Below are positions 1-7,588 of a stretch of DNA of 36,934 nt, one piece after another. Source of the DNA: Methanothrix sp. (GTDB lineage: Archaea > Halobacteriota > Methanosarcinia > Methanotrichales > Methanotrichaceae); the NCBI GenBank assembly GCA_026394555.1, contig JAPKXZ010000017.1, positions 1-36,934 of the forward strand. The letters are read 5' to 3'. A program made the translations under genes and the position numbers. Positions within the stretch are counted from its first letter, which is position 1, and every line of letters begins with the position of its first letter. Under the pieces are notes generated by a model, which was given only the letters and a program-made list of their open reading frames with translations, made no database searches and was not told the origin of the DNA.

Positions 1-102
1 TACGACAAAATATTTTATACTCGATATTCAATCTCTTCAAAGTGCGACGAACCATTCGCAATTTTGCTTGCGAGAATTCATGATTCAATTTCAGAGATCA
101 TA

Positions 103-125
103 CCCCCTTTTTTATATTACGGGGG
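103..125 (-). terminator. possible hairpin downstream of the NACHT gene
   Basis: A CCCCC run at 103-107 faces GGGGG at 121-125 across an AT-rich loop, about 50 bases past the stop of the minus-strand NACHT gene. It could stop its transcript. The stem is only five pairs, so support is weak. The rest of bases 1-174 is AT-rich and shows no gene. Confidence 0.25.
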
Positions 126-174
126 CGTTATAGTAAATATAGTTAATTAGTAATAGTAACTGAATGTGAGGTAG

Positions 175-1398
175 TCAAGCTAATTCTTCCTTATCTGGAT
201 GCTTATCTATCAATCCTCTTGCATATTCTTCCCATTGACGCTTTTGCCAATCCAAGAGCCTTAAGCCTGTGAATTTTATATATATATCCGCTTCATAATT
301 TCTTAAAGTATTCATTGCATCGAAAAAAGGTGTGAATTCTAATCTACAAGTTAGAAAGACTAGACAATTTCTGTAATTTAAATCCCTAATGAAATTAATT
401 ATTGTGTTTTGATCGCATATAGATTCATCAATTCCATCTAGAATTAGTAGCAATTTTCGAGAAGTAATCATTCTATTTAACTCATCATGAATTTTATCTT
501 TACCAATAAATGTATAATCTGAAATTGATTGACCGTTAATTTGTTGCGAAAGCGTTCTCTCGAATTCCACAGCCACCCTATCATCAAGTCCCTTGCCGCA
601 GTAATCTTTCAAATGGACATGAGAGAGATTCAAAAAGATCGGATACGAGTCATTTCGTGTGGACCATTTTTTAAATAACATTTTTGAAATTGTTGATTTG
701 CCCATCCCGTAGTATCCAACACAAATCATTGATCCATTATAAATTTGTTGTTCTATATAAGACAAACAATCGCAATCATCGGATGAAGAAACCTTATTCT
801 GCAAATTATCGATAGATATATCGAGCAAATCTCCGTTTGCAATATCAATTATATTTATGAAGGATCGTTCATCAATATCATAAGGCCATATTGTTTTGCT
901 AAAAAATTTCATTTTTTGTGTAATATAATTATTAAGTATATCCGAAATACTTCCGTCAGCTTCTTTTTGATTTTTTACAATATCACAGGCTAGACGCTTC
1001 TTGAGCTCTTTACATTCTTTTATTTTAAACCCTCTAAACCGGCCGTTTTTGATATCTTCAACTTTTTTTATAAATATTTTTTGACGCTCTTCATAGTCAA
1101 GATATTCTATTTTATAAACCAATATGGGCTTTCTTTTATCAACTGCTCTATCGAACTCCATTTCGGTTAGAGATAGGTTAAAACCAGGGATAATAAAACC
1201 ATATTTCTTCACTAATAATAGGACAAAGATATCACAAGTATCGACTTCCCTTAAGCAAACATTCGTGGATGATCCATAGGGATAGCTTCCTTCATACTCA
1301 GAAATGAAATAGTCTAATCCCAAATGATCTAATTCTTTTTTACATGTCCTCCTGATTTTTTCGAATCCTTTGACAGGAGAACTGATAAAAACTTTCAT
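175..1398 (-). CDS. DUF4062-NACHT STAND-type NTPase, short form
   Basis: Probable signal-transduction NTPase of the kind found in antiphage defence. From the chosen start, residues 1 to about 95 match the DUF4062 domain, which opens with MKVFISS and ends near a conserved FDRAVDKRKPILVY stretch. A NACHT domain follows, with a Walker A GYYGMGKST near residue 230 and a Walker B LLLILDGID near residue 320. The protein stops about 110 residues after Walker A, at the edge of the NACHT core. It lacks the long C-terminal repeat or sensor region usual in STAND proteins, so it is a minimal form or a truncated one. The frame is open back to a TTG at 1482, but DUF4062 proteins normally begin at MKVFISS, so the ATG at 1396-1398 is preferred. 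The gene is far more AT-rich than its neighbours, which suggests transfer. The domain calls are firm; the defence role is inferred. Confidence 0.75.
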   Translation of the reverse strand: MKVFISSPVKGFEKIRRTCKKELDHLGLDYFISEYEGSYPYGSSTNVCLREVDTCDIFVLLLVKKYGFIIPGFNLSLTEMEFDRAVDKRKPILVYKIEYLDYEERQKIFIKKVEDIKNGRFRGFKIKECKELKKRLACDIVKNQKEADGSISDILNNYITQKMKFFSKTIWPYDIDERSFINIIDIANGDLLDISIDNLQNKVSSSDDCDCLSYIEQQIYNGSMICVGYYGMGKSTISKMLFKKWSTRNDSYPIFLNLSHVHLKDYCGKGLDDRVAVEFERTLSQQINGQSISDYTFIGKDKIHDELNRMITSRKLLLILDGIDESICDQNTIINFIRDLNYRNCLVFLTCRLEFTPFFDAMNTLRNYEADIYIKFTGLRLLDWQKRQWEEYARGLIDKHPDKEELA

Positions 1399-1497
1399 AC
1401 TGCCCATGGATGAGAACAATGCTATATAAAATTTGGGTTTTATCTGTTTCCAATAGAGCTCATTATTGCCGCTAACTTTCAAGAAAATTTAAAATCC

Positions 1498-1532
1498 AAA
1501 ATGCGTCTATCGACAAGCTAAGACGCATTTTT
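1498..1532. terminator. hairpin with T-run
   Basis: AAATGCGTCT (1499-1508) pairs with AGACGCATTT (1521-1530) around a 12-base loop, and the plus strand continues in T residues. It resembles an intrinsic terminator and separates the NACHT gene from the decayed region to its right. Confidence 0.5.
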
Positions 1533-2009
1533 TTCTATATATCAGATCCCCCGTTTCCTTCTCTAAAGAAGATGATATTGCCTCTTATCACCGCTATATT
1601 ATCCCAAATTTTGTCTCCGGACTCAGAAATGTAGCATTACCTGGATTTTTCCCTGTTTCAGGAGGAATTAATAGGTCTGTAATGGATCTAAAGAAGGTGC
1701 TACATCCTTTTTTTTCGCAGGCAACTAAACGCGGGGCAGCGGCGGAGTTTCCCTCCACGTGTGGATGGGGAAACGTAGCCGCGTCTCTTGACTGCGAATA
1801 TTTCCATGCAAAAATCGAGGCTGGTTTCGCCAAAGAATAACCTGAGAATATCGTAATCGAGTCTTAGGCAGGAGTACACCGATCCACAGCGTCCCTTGGA
1901 GGAGCCAATCACGTACCTCTAGATATCTGGCCTATTGCTTGCTCCGCCAGTCCGGCTTGTGCTAGGCCCAATTATAGGCCAATCGTTACCTGTCGTAATC
2001 TTAGTCTAT
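1533..2009. other. non-coding or decayed stretch
   Basis: No recognisable gene. A plus-strand frame of 52 codons (1682-1840) has a GGAGG 16 bases upstream, and two minus-strand frames of 70-79 codons overlap it, but none resembles a known family. A 7-bp inverted repeat GGCCTAT/ATAGGCC occurs at 1929-1935 and 1974-1980. Given the gene stub and palindrome just to the right, this is probably degenerate DNA. Confidence 0.4.
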
Positions 2010-2098
2010 TTATCCCAGTGCAATAAGAATTCCGCCAGCGACAACTAATACTGCACCAATACCTGCATTAAGCGAGATTTTTTCACCTAAAATCAAAC
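2010..2098 (-). pseudogene. C-terminal stub of an EamA/DMT-family transporter
   Basis: Read on the minus strand, this stretch encodes LGEKISLNAGIGAVLVVAGG followed by ILIALG and a stop. That is the typical last transmembrane helix of EamA (drug/metabolite transporter) proteins, preceded by the conserved LGEK turn. Nothing upstream on the same strand continues the transporter. The reading breaks off at the left arm of the palindrome at 2090-2160, so the rest of the gene was probably lost at that junction. Confidence 0.55.
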
Positions 2099-2160
2099 GG
2101 CGTGCGGCCACCCCACCCTAAAGGGATGGGGTATGCTTCGGGCCGCACGAAGTTTGATTT
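2090..2160. repeat. nested palindromic element (MITE-like or IS200/IS605-end-like)
   Basis: The outer arms are AAATCAAAC (2090-2098) plus CGTGCGGCC (2101-2109), matched by GGCCGCACG (2141-2149) plus GTTTGATTT (2152-2160). That is 18 paired bases broken only by a GG/AA mismatch. Inside sits a second hairpin, ACCCCACCCT (2110-2119) with AGGGATGGGGT (2122-2132), one mismatch. The inner hairpin resembles the subterminal hairpins of IS200/IS605-type elements, but no transposase lies nearby. The structure is seen directly; the mobile origin is inferred. Confidence 0.6.
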
Positions 2161-2205
2161 ACTTTAGGCAGTTACAGTGGGTACTTGGGTACTCGATGTC
2201 TAATG

Positions 2206-2298
2206 TTACGGATTTGCGTTAACCAGTGAGGGGTTACCATCTTCATTTTGGGTACGGTCCAGCTTCACGTACCATCCCCGGACCTTTGCCCAGTTCAT
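2206..2298 (-). pseudogene. 30-codon open frame, possible gene remnant
   Basis: A short minus-strand frame starting MNWAKVRGWYVKLD and ending LVNANP before a TAA, just downstream of the Get3-like gene. Its composition is protein-like, but I do not recognise a family. It could be the tail of a lost gene or a chance frame. Confidence 0.2.
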
Positions 2299-2314
2299 AC
2301 ATTTAGTGATGTTT

Positions 2315-3217
2315 TTAGATTTTCAGCGCCCCATTTTTATAGAGGTCCTCTGCCACCTGCAAGAGGCCTTCTCCCAATACCTCTCCTCCGTAGTCGGGTA
2401 AGATTGTGATGCGCTTTTCCCGATAGCGGTCCCTTAGCTCCTGGATATAAGAGGTCTGGGATGCCTTCTTCTCCCGGCAAAAGCGGCAGTCGCAGTCTTT
2501 GATCACGTGGTTGATGATAATGGAAGAGACAAAAACTCCGTGCGACTCTACCGTCTCAATCAGGCGTCTGCTCTCCTCCACGGCCGCTTTTTCGGGGATG
2601 GTAACAATAGTGATGCTGGCCGCCTCCGGATCGAGCAGGGCGTTACGCATGGTCTCGGCTTTCTGGCGCATGATCCGAACTTCAGAGAGTATATTGTCGG
2701 CAAAACCCGGCTGCAGAAGGTCAAGCACACCCATCCATCTATTTCTCATGCCCAGCACTTTTGTGACAAATCCGGTGGTGATGGAGGGCAGTTGCAGCAA
2801 AGGCAGGACCATGGCGGTTGGCGCCGAGTCTATGACCACAAAGTCGTACTGCTTCTCCACGTAGATGTCGTTTAATTTGTCCATGAAGATCAGTTCGGAG
2901 ATGCCGGGCATGTTCCCGAAGTCCTCGGGTTTTACCTCCACCTCGAAGAGACCGAAAAGAGCTGTGAAGATGTTCTTGTACCTGCGAAAGAAGCCCCGCG
3001 CCTCTTCGGCGAGGTCGGGCTCATAGGCATAGAGATGCTCGCGGATCTTTCTTGGCTTGCTGCCCAGATCGATGTCGAAGATATCCGAGAGCGAGTGGGC
3101 CGGGTCCATGGAGAAGACCAGGGTATCCTTGCCCTGACGCGCTTTCCAGATGCCGGAAGCTGCCGAGCAGACGCTTTTGCCCACGCCTCCTTTGCCGGCC
3201 ACATAAATCAGTTTCAT
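2315..3217 (-). CDS. Get3/ArsA-family ATPase (TRC40-like)
   Basis: ATPase of the ArsA/Get3/TRC40 branch of the SIMIBI class, 300 aa. The deviant P-loop GKGGVGKS lies at residues 8-15. The family signature DPAHSLSD follows near residue 40, and the switch motif DSAPT near residue 130. A CDCRFC cluster near residue 240 resembles the Cys pair that binds zinc at the dimer interface in Get3. Get3 proteins chaperone tail-anchored membrane proteins; true ArsA proteins drive arsenite efflux and are usually tandem duplicates, whereas this one has a single ATPase unit and no arsenic genes beside it. A longer frame starts at 3265, but the ATG at 3217 has GGGGACC just upstream and puts the P-loop at the usual distance. 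The family is secure; the client proteins are unknown. Confidence 0.88.
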   Translation of the reverse strand: MKLIYVAGKGGVGKSVCSAASGIWKARQGKDTLVFSMDPAHSLSDIFDIDLGSKPRKIREHLYAYEPDLAEEARGFFRRYKNIFTALFGLFEVEVKPEDFGNMPGISELIFMDKLNDIYVEKQYDFVVIDSAPTAMVLPLLQLPSITTGFVTKVLGMRNRWMGVLDLLQPGFADNILSEVRIMRQKAETMRNALLDPEAASITIVTIPEKAAVEESRRLIETVESHGVFVSSIIINHVIKDCDCRFCREKKASQTSYIQELRDRYREKRITILPDYGGEVLGEGLLQVAEDLYKNGALKI

Positions 3218-3297
3218 AGGTCCCCAATTTTCCCGGTGGGAATTTAATGTTTTGCGCTGCAACAAAAGGTTTTTCTACTTCCAAGACATTTTAATAG

Positions 3298-3308
3298 ACT
3301 TAATTATA
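3298..3308 (+). promoter_or_regulatory. TATA-like box in the divergent intergenic region
   Basis: An AT-rich TTAATTATAA-type stretch sits between the Get3-like gene and the rightward secreted gene at 3325. It lies close to that gene, so its mRNA would have a very short leader, or the nearby TTTTAATAG at 3288-3296 is used instead. Confidence 0.35.
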
Positions 3309-3324
3309 AAAGGGGGCGAAAGGT

Positions 3325-3741
3325 TTGAGAGAGCAAATTATTCTGATCAGCATACTTATCCTGTGGGCATCTGTTGCCATAGGCGCGGTAAGCGATCAGG
3401 CAACAGGCATGGACATCCTGGGAAGCCGGGCGAACAATACCACGATCATAGCACCGGACGGCATGCCGGTCGAAGTGAATATCGTCGGCAGCACAGCCAG
3501 CAACATCCAGATCGGCTACCCGACAGAAGTTGTCAACAAGAAATCTGGAAAAGAGTGCGGTCCATGCGGCGAGGAAAAACGCTATGAAACCCCATGGGAC
3601 GACTTCAAAAGGCCGCTATGCTACCCGTGGAGTTCGTATATTCCCACCAGATACATCCGGTCGCTCATCAAAAAAGATCCGGCATACATAAGCACGACGC
3701 CAAAGATCCTCACTTTGGGGAGTGTGACAACAAAGGCGTAA
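3325..3741 (+). CDS. small secreted protein, GS-N repeat family, copy 1
   Basis: A 138-aa protein with an N-terminal hydrophobic signal (ILISILILWASVAIGAV) and probable cleavage after about residue 20. The mature part has a motif twice: DILGSRANNTTI, then about 20 residues later NIVGSTASNIQI, separated by a GMPVEV linker. A CGPCGEE cluster and a Trp/Tyr-rich segment follow. The start is TTG at 3325, preceded by a purine-rich AGGGGGCGAAAGG. The next gene (3951) encodes a relative with the same two motifs, so this is a tandem duplication. The regular spacing would suit a short beta repeat at the cell surface. I know no function for the family. Confidence 0.65.
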   Translation: MREQIILISILILWASVAIGAVSDQATGMDILGSRANNTTIIAPDGMPVEVNIVGSTASNIQIGYPTEVVNKKSGKECGPCGEEKRYETPWDDFKRPLCYPWSSYIPTRYIRSLIKKDPAYISTTPKILTLGSVTTKA

Positions 3742-3890
3742 GTTTAAAAGTATTATTTTTATCTTATTTTTATAATTTTCCCGTTACCGTCGCGGATTTC
3801 TTCCCGGCAATTGCGATTATTTTGTCAATTTTTTTCTGATAATGCCCTGAGATACTAGACTTTATCGGCCCGAAAGATTTTTCTACTTCC

Positions 3891-3902
3891 TGTATATATA
3901 AA
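3891..3902 (+). promoter_or_regulatory. archaeal TATA box upstream of secreted copy 2
   Basis: TATATATAAAA about 50 bases before the start at 3951. A start site about 25 bases downstream would leave a leader of roughly 25 nt containing the GGAGGGG ribosome site. Confidence 0.6.
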
Positions 3903-3950
3903 ACATAGGTTAAATATGTTTAGCTCGAATGAGAAATTTGCTGGAGGGGA

Positions 3951-4331
3951 ATGGTGTTGAGGAAATCAATCATGTTGGCTTTAGCGCTGATGCTATCGGC
4001 TTGCAGTGCCTATGCATTTGGCGGTCCAGGATCTGTTGTTGTGGATATAGTGGGAAGCGTAACCGATAATACAAAGATCACGTCATCCGGCATGGAAAAA
4101 GTGGAGCTGGAGATCATCGGAAGCGAGGCAAATAATACAGTTATCTCTCCACCTGAGAAGGTTGTAATATGCCCGAAACACATCTGTCCTGACACAACTT
4201 ATCCTGAAGTGAAAAACGAAAACAAGGAGAAACATTATCCCTGGGAGAATATGCATCTGGGAGTCGACGCCTGGTATGGCACTTTCTGGTATGACACAGA
4301 TATCAATATGCCCAAGTGGCCCCAATTTTAG
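3951..4331 (+). CDS. small secreted protein, GS-N repeat family, copy 2
   Basis: A 126-aa protein with a signal peptide (MLALALMLSACSAYA) and a mature region containing DIVGSVTDNTKI and EIIGSEANNTVI around a GMEKVEL linker, the same layout as the gene at 3325. LSAC could serve as a lipobox, but the AYA/FGG junction also fits ordinary signal peptidase. The C-terminal half is Trp/Tyr/Asp-rich and has CPKHICPD in place of the CGPC of copy 1. The ribosome site GGAGGGG sits directly before the ATG at 3951; the in-frame TTG six bases later would be better spaced, so the start may be off by two codons. It has its own TATA box and a downstream hairpin, so it is probably monocistronic. Function unknown. 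Confidence 0.72.
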   Translation: MVLRKSIMLALALMLSACSAYAFGGPGSVVVDIVGSVTDNTKITSSGMEKVELEIIGSEANNTVISPPEKVVICPKHICPDTTYPEVKNENKEKHYPWENMHLGVDAWYGTFWYDTDINMPKWPQF

Positions 4332-4339
4332 ATGGGAAA

Positions 4340-4380
4340 ACGGGCGTTATGGCCCGTCAGGACCAAATTAACTTTTTTAT
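4340..4380 (+). terminator. intrinsic-type terminator after secreted copy 2
   Basis: ACGGGC (4340-4345) and GCCCGT (4352-4357) form a six-pair stem with a GTTATG loop just after the stop at 4331. A T-rich stretch follows at 4372-4379. Confidence 0.5.
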
Positions 4381-4646
4381 TATCAGATTCTAAATTCCAT
4401 CCTATTAAAGGTAGAGGGAATAGAACGGCCCAGGGAGAGGGGATGGCTGAGGGTAGCAGAAAAGCCCCGGAGCCGTTTTATTGTCTTGGTGTTGTTCTAC
4501 ATAATATTAATAATAACAATGTGATCATCATAGTATTTAACACTTTCGATATTCAAATTCAGTTATCATTTGATGGCAGAGCACCCATCGATTTTTGGCA
4601 AATGAAAGTCATTAAATACACCCTGGATTTAACCTCAAACAAATCC
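4381..4646. promoter_or_regulatory. leader region of the PAPS-reductase-like gene
   Basis: The frame of the downstream gene is open back to 4332, but the stretch translates to low-complexity, Asn/Ile-rich residues unlike any domain. It is AT-rich at 4500-4560, and ATTAAATACA near 4611-4620 is a plausible TATA box about 30 bases before the ATG at 4647. A GGGAGAGGGG directly before an in-frame ATG at 4443 is an alternative start. I read the region mainly as promoter and leader. Confidence 0.4.
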
Positions 4647-6572
4647 ATGCATAATTCCAGCAAGACATTCTCTCCCGGCAAGAGCGAGCTATTCTGGTGC
4701 GAAAATTGCAGCATTCCCCTTCTCGCGGAAAAATGCTCCACCTGCAATAGCTTTGGCCGCAAAATAGAGCTCGCGCCGCCGGGCGACATCCGCCTATGTT
4801 CCCGGGCGGCAAAAGAGCTTCTCTCTTTGCTTTTCACTCAAAATTACGGCTATGCAGATTTCCTGGAAGGCAGGATAATCCTGCTCAATAAGATTGCCGG
4901 ATTAGACCGTCGCGATCAGGTGATCCTGGAAGGTCGCCACATCGCGACGCTCTGGTTTGATGTCACAGCCGGCTGCCACAAGCTGGACTTAGAGACTTTT
5001 GGCGCAGGCCTGCTTTCCGATAGAGCACAAAAAGGCCTCGTTGTATGTGACGACTCTATATTAAAAGGCCACATAAAAGGCAAGTGGCTACAAGAGACGA
5101 AGATCATAAGCGGGCTATGTGCCCGGGAGGAAGGCCAAAACGTCGTCCTGAAAATAGGAAAATTTTCCGGGGTGGGCGTGGCCAGAAAAAAGGCAGACGG
5201 CTCTATGTCCATTCGTATCAAGGACGTGACGAAGAATGATTTTACCCTTCATGAAAAGAGGCCTTCCCTGCAGGATATAATCTTTGCCAACGTGGAGAAC
5301 CTAAAATGCCTGGAGAAGGCGGCAATAAGTGAGATCAAGAACTATCTGTCCAATAACCGGCTTCCTGTAAACGTTTCCTTCAGCGGGGGAAAAGACAGCC
5401 TGGCCTGCCTTTGCCTTGCCCAAAAGACACTCTTTCGGCCTGAGGTTCTCTTCATCAACACCGGTCTGGAATTTCCAGAAACTGTGGAATATGTGCATAA
5501 GCTGTGCGATGCCCAAAAGCTGCGGCTGCAAGAGATCAAGGGAGAGAGCGGCTTTTTTGAGCAGGTGAAGAATTTTGGCCCCCCGGCCAAAGATTTTCGC
5601 TGGTGCTGCAAGACGAACAAGCTGGGACCAATGACTTCCTTTCTTAAAGAGCACTACCCCAAAGGCTGCGTGACAATTGAAGGGCGGCGCATCTACGAAT
5701 CCTTCAACCGTTCTACCATCAAGGCCGTGGAGAGGAATCCCTATGTTCCCAGCCAAACCACGCTGGCGCCCATTAGAAATTGGCGGGCGCTGGAGGTCAT
5801 GCTCTACATCTACTGGAATAAGATAGAACCCAATCCGCTCTATGAGGAGGACTTTGAGCGCATCGGCTGCTGGCTGTGCCCCGCCGCGCTGCAATCTGAG
5901 TTTGCCAATCTGAAAGTAACCCATCCCCAGCTCTATGACCGGTGGACTGACTCTCTAAAGGAATGGGCGGACGGGAATAAGCTGGATAAGAGATACATCG
6001 ATTGGGGTTTTTGGCGCTGGAAGAGGCATCCTCCCAAGATGCTCGAGATAGCAAAAGAGCACAATATAAACCTGCAAGTAGGTGCTGCCGGGAAAGAAAA
6101 AATCACTTTGCAGGCACTGCGAGGCCGGTCGCCTTGCGGCCTGGAGTACTCCATCGAAGCGACACTATGCGCCCCCCAGAATCATCCTTTTTCCTCTGTT
6201 GCCGCGGCCCTTAATATTTTGGGTCAGGTGAAATATGAGGAAGATCTGGGGGCAGCGTTGCTTAAGACCGAAAAAGGAAGGGTCAGTGTCTTTGCCAACG
6301 GACACATCATGATCATTGCCGGCAAAGAGCAGGCGGAGGAGCTGCTGCGAGAGGTCTGCGAAACGGTCCTGCGCACCCAGATGTGCACGAGATGCAAGAT
6401 CTGCGAGAAGAACTGCCCTCGAGGGGCAATTATCGTGGCAGAGAGCATAACAATTGATGAGACAAAGTGCAATCATTGCCAAAAGTGTGGCAACGGCTGC
6501 ATTGCCGCCGACCAGGCCGCGAAGATCTATGCCGGGCTTGCCGGAGCAGAGCCGATCTCCCGGATTTCTTGA
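4647..6572 (+). CDS. PAPS-reductase-family protein with Zn ribbon and ferredoxin domains
   Basis: About 641 aa from the ATG at 4647. An N-terminal zinc ribbon has C18-x2-C21 and C30-x2-C33. Residues of about 90-190 look PUA-like (GRHIATLWFDV, GVGVARKKADGSM). An adenine-nucleotide alpha-hydrolase (PAPS reductase) domain follows, with the PP-loop SGGKDS at 246-251, a WCCKTNKLGPM segment, and GCWLCPAALQ. The C-terminus has a two-cluster ferredoxin with CTRCKICEKNCP from residue 580 and CNHCQKCGNGC. Related multi-domain proteins occur in methanogens and are annotated as PAPS reductase, but the RNA-binding-like domain and iron-sulfur clusters suggest sulfur transfer or nucleotide-activated modification rather than sulfate assimilation. 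The substrate is unknown. No partner gene is adjacent. Domains are well supported; the exact start is not. Confidence 0.8.
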   Translation: MHNSSKTFSPGKSELFWCENCSIPLLAEKCSTCNSFGRKIELAPPGDIRLCSRAAKELLSLLFTQNYGYADFLEGRIILLNKIAGLDRRDQVILEGRHIATLWFDVTAGCHKLDLETFGAGLLSDRAQKGLVVCDDSILKGHIKGKWLQETKIISGLCAREEGQNVVLKIGKFSGVGVARKKADGSMSIRIKDVTKNDFTLHEKRPSLQDIIFANVENLKCLEKAAISEIKNYLSNNRLPVNVSFSGGKDSLACLCLAQKTLFRPEVLFINTGLEFPETVEYVHKLCDAQKLRLQEIKGESGFFEQVKNFGPPAKDFRWCCKTNKLGPMTSFLKEHYPKGCVTIEGRRIYESFNRSTIKAVERNPYVPSQTTLAPIRNWRALEVMLYIYWNKIEPNPLYEEDFERIGCWLCPAALQSEFANLKVTHPQLYDRWTDSLKEWADGNKLDKRYIDWGFWRWKRHPPKMLEIAKEHNINLQVGAAGKEKITLQALRGRSPCGLEYSIEATLCAPQNHPFSSVAAALNILGQVKYEEDLGAALLKTEKGRVSVFANGHIMIIAGKEQAEELLREVCETVLRTQMCTRCKICEKNCPRGAIIVAESITIDETKCNHCQKCGNGCIAADQAAKIYAGLAGAEPISRIS

Positions 6573-6588
6573 TTTCGAATTTCGGGAG

Positions 6589-6599
6589 AAATTTATATA
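6589..6599 (+). promoter_or_regulatory. archaeal TATA box before the Cache gene
   Basis: A GGGAGAAA-type BRE is followed by TTTATATAG about 55 bases ahead of the start at 6650. The spacing predicts a leader of about 30 nt carrying the GAGGGACG ribosome site. Confidence 0.6.
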
Positions 6600-6649
6600 G
6601 AATTGGTCCCGAATATAGGTGTTGAAACATTTTGATAGAGGGACGAAAT

Positions 6650-7561
6650 ATGAGAAATATCGAAGTTATTTTGGCAGTTGCCTGTGTAGTTGCTCTGCTG
6701 GGAGTATCTTCAATTGGCTTGGCAGCGACCACAGATGAAAACGAAAGTAATTCATATATATTAAAACCTGAAGCAAGCGAAGACCTAATCGCCTTTGTGA
6801 ATGAAGCTCGAGACTTCGTTGCAGAGCAAGGCAAGGATAAAGCCCTAGAGGTCTTCAATAATCCCAATGGAGAGTTTGTAAGAGGAGAGCATTACATAAT
6901 TGCCTACGACTTTAATGGAACCTGTTTAGCTCATCCGTACGAGCCTACAATGATAGGTAAAAATGTGCTAGATGTGACCGATTCCAATGGAGTTGCCCTT
7001 AAGAGGAACATGCGCGAGGTGGCTAAAAGGGGAAGCGGATTCGCATACTACATCTGGCCTAATCCTGCTCATTCTGGTGTAGAGGAGCTCAAGGTAACCT
7101 ATGTTCTCAAGGTAGACGAAGAAATGTGGTTAGCAGCAGGAACTTATCTGAGCGTGCACACCCCAGTCTTCAGTAAAGAGTCCAGAGAGGATCTTGTAGC
7201 CTTTGTAGAGGGGGCAAGAAGCTTCGCCCTAAATACTTCCAAAGAAGAAGCAGTTAAGACCTTCAATGATATCAATAGTAGTTATGTCGAAGGAAACCGC
7301 TACATCATAGCCTATGATTTCGCGGGTAACTGCCTGGTACATCCTATACGGCCCGAATTAATAGGGAAGAACAGGATTGACAATAAAGATCCCAACGGCG
7401 TTGAACAGTTTCGAGATATGATAGCTTTAGCCCAAAACAAAGAAGGATTCACTTATTACCTCTATCCAGACCCTGCAAAGAACATGACGTTAGGTCTCAA
7501 GTTAAGCTATGTCACAAAAGTGGATGATACATGGTGGCTGGGTGCAGGAATCTACGCTTAG
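6650..7561 (+). CDS. secreted protein with two tandem Cache domains
   Basis: A 303-aa exported protein with a signal peptide (AVACVVALLGVSSIGLAA). Two homologous sensor units follow, at about residues 35-165 and 170-303. Each runs from an acidic helix (EDLIAFVNEARDFV; EDLVAFVEGARSFA) through YIIAYDF and a C-L-x-HP strand to a terminal MWLAAGTY or WWLGAGIY. This is the single-Cache type 2 fold that binds small acids in chemoreceptors and histidine kinases. Here no transmembrane or signalling domain follows, so the protein may work as an extracellular binding protein. The frame is open six codons further upstream, but the ATG at 6650 sits behind GAGGGACG and gives a normal signal peptide. The ligand is unknown. 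Confidence 0.82.
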   Translation: MRNIEVILAVACVVALLGVSSIGLAATTDENESNSYILKPEASEDLIAFVNEARDFVAEQGKDKALEVFNNPNGEFVRGEHYIIAYDFNGTCLAHPYEPTMIGKNVLDVTDSNGVALKRNMREVAKRGSGFAYYIWPNPAHSGVEELKVTYVLKVDEEMWLAAGTYLSVHTPVFSKESREDLVAFVEGARSFALNTSKEEAVKTFNDINSSYVEGNRYIIAYDFAGNCLVHPIRPELIGKNRIDNKDPNGVEQFRDMIALAQNKEGFTYYLYPDPAKNMTLGLKLSYVTKVDDTWWLGAGIYA

Positions 7562-7568
7562 TCAACTA

Positions 7569-7588
7569 CCCACGAATAAATTCGTGGG
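7569..7588. repeat. perfect 8-bp hairpin, IS200/IS605-end-like or terminator
   Basis: CCCACGAA (7569-7576) and TTCGTGGG (7581-7588) form a perfect stem with a TAAA loop, seven bases after the Cache gene stop. It could terminate that gene, though no T-run follows. Short GC-capped stems of this type are also found at ends of IS200/IS605 elements, and a gene remnant follows directly. Confidence 0.45.

Noticed and set aside
1594-1912. Overlapping minus-strand frames of 70-79 codons and a 52-codon plus-strand frame at 1682-1840
   Set aside because: No recognised domain, mutual overlap, and location in decayed DNA. Kept only as part of the non-coding description.
4332-4646. 105-codon N-terminal extension of the PAPS-reductase-like gene
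   Set aside because: It translates to low-complexity Asn/Ile-rich residues and covers a terminator hairpin and a TATA candidate; the family-like sequence begins at the zinc ribbon after 4647.
5301-5924. Long minus-strand frame of 207 codons inside the PAPS-reductase-like gene
   Set aside because: It is antisense to well-conserved domains and has no family similarity of its own.
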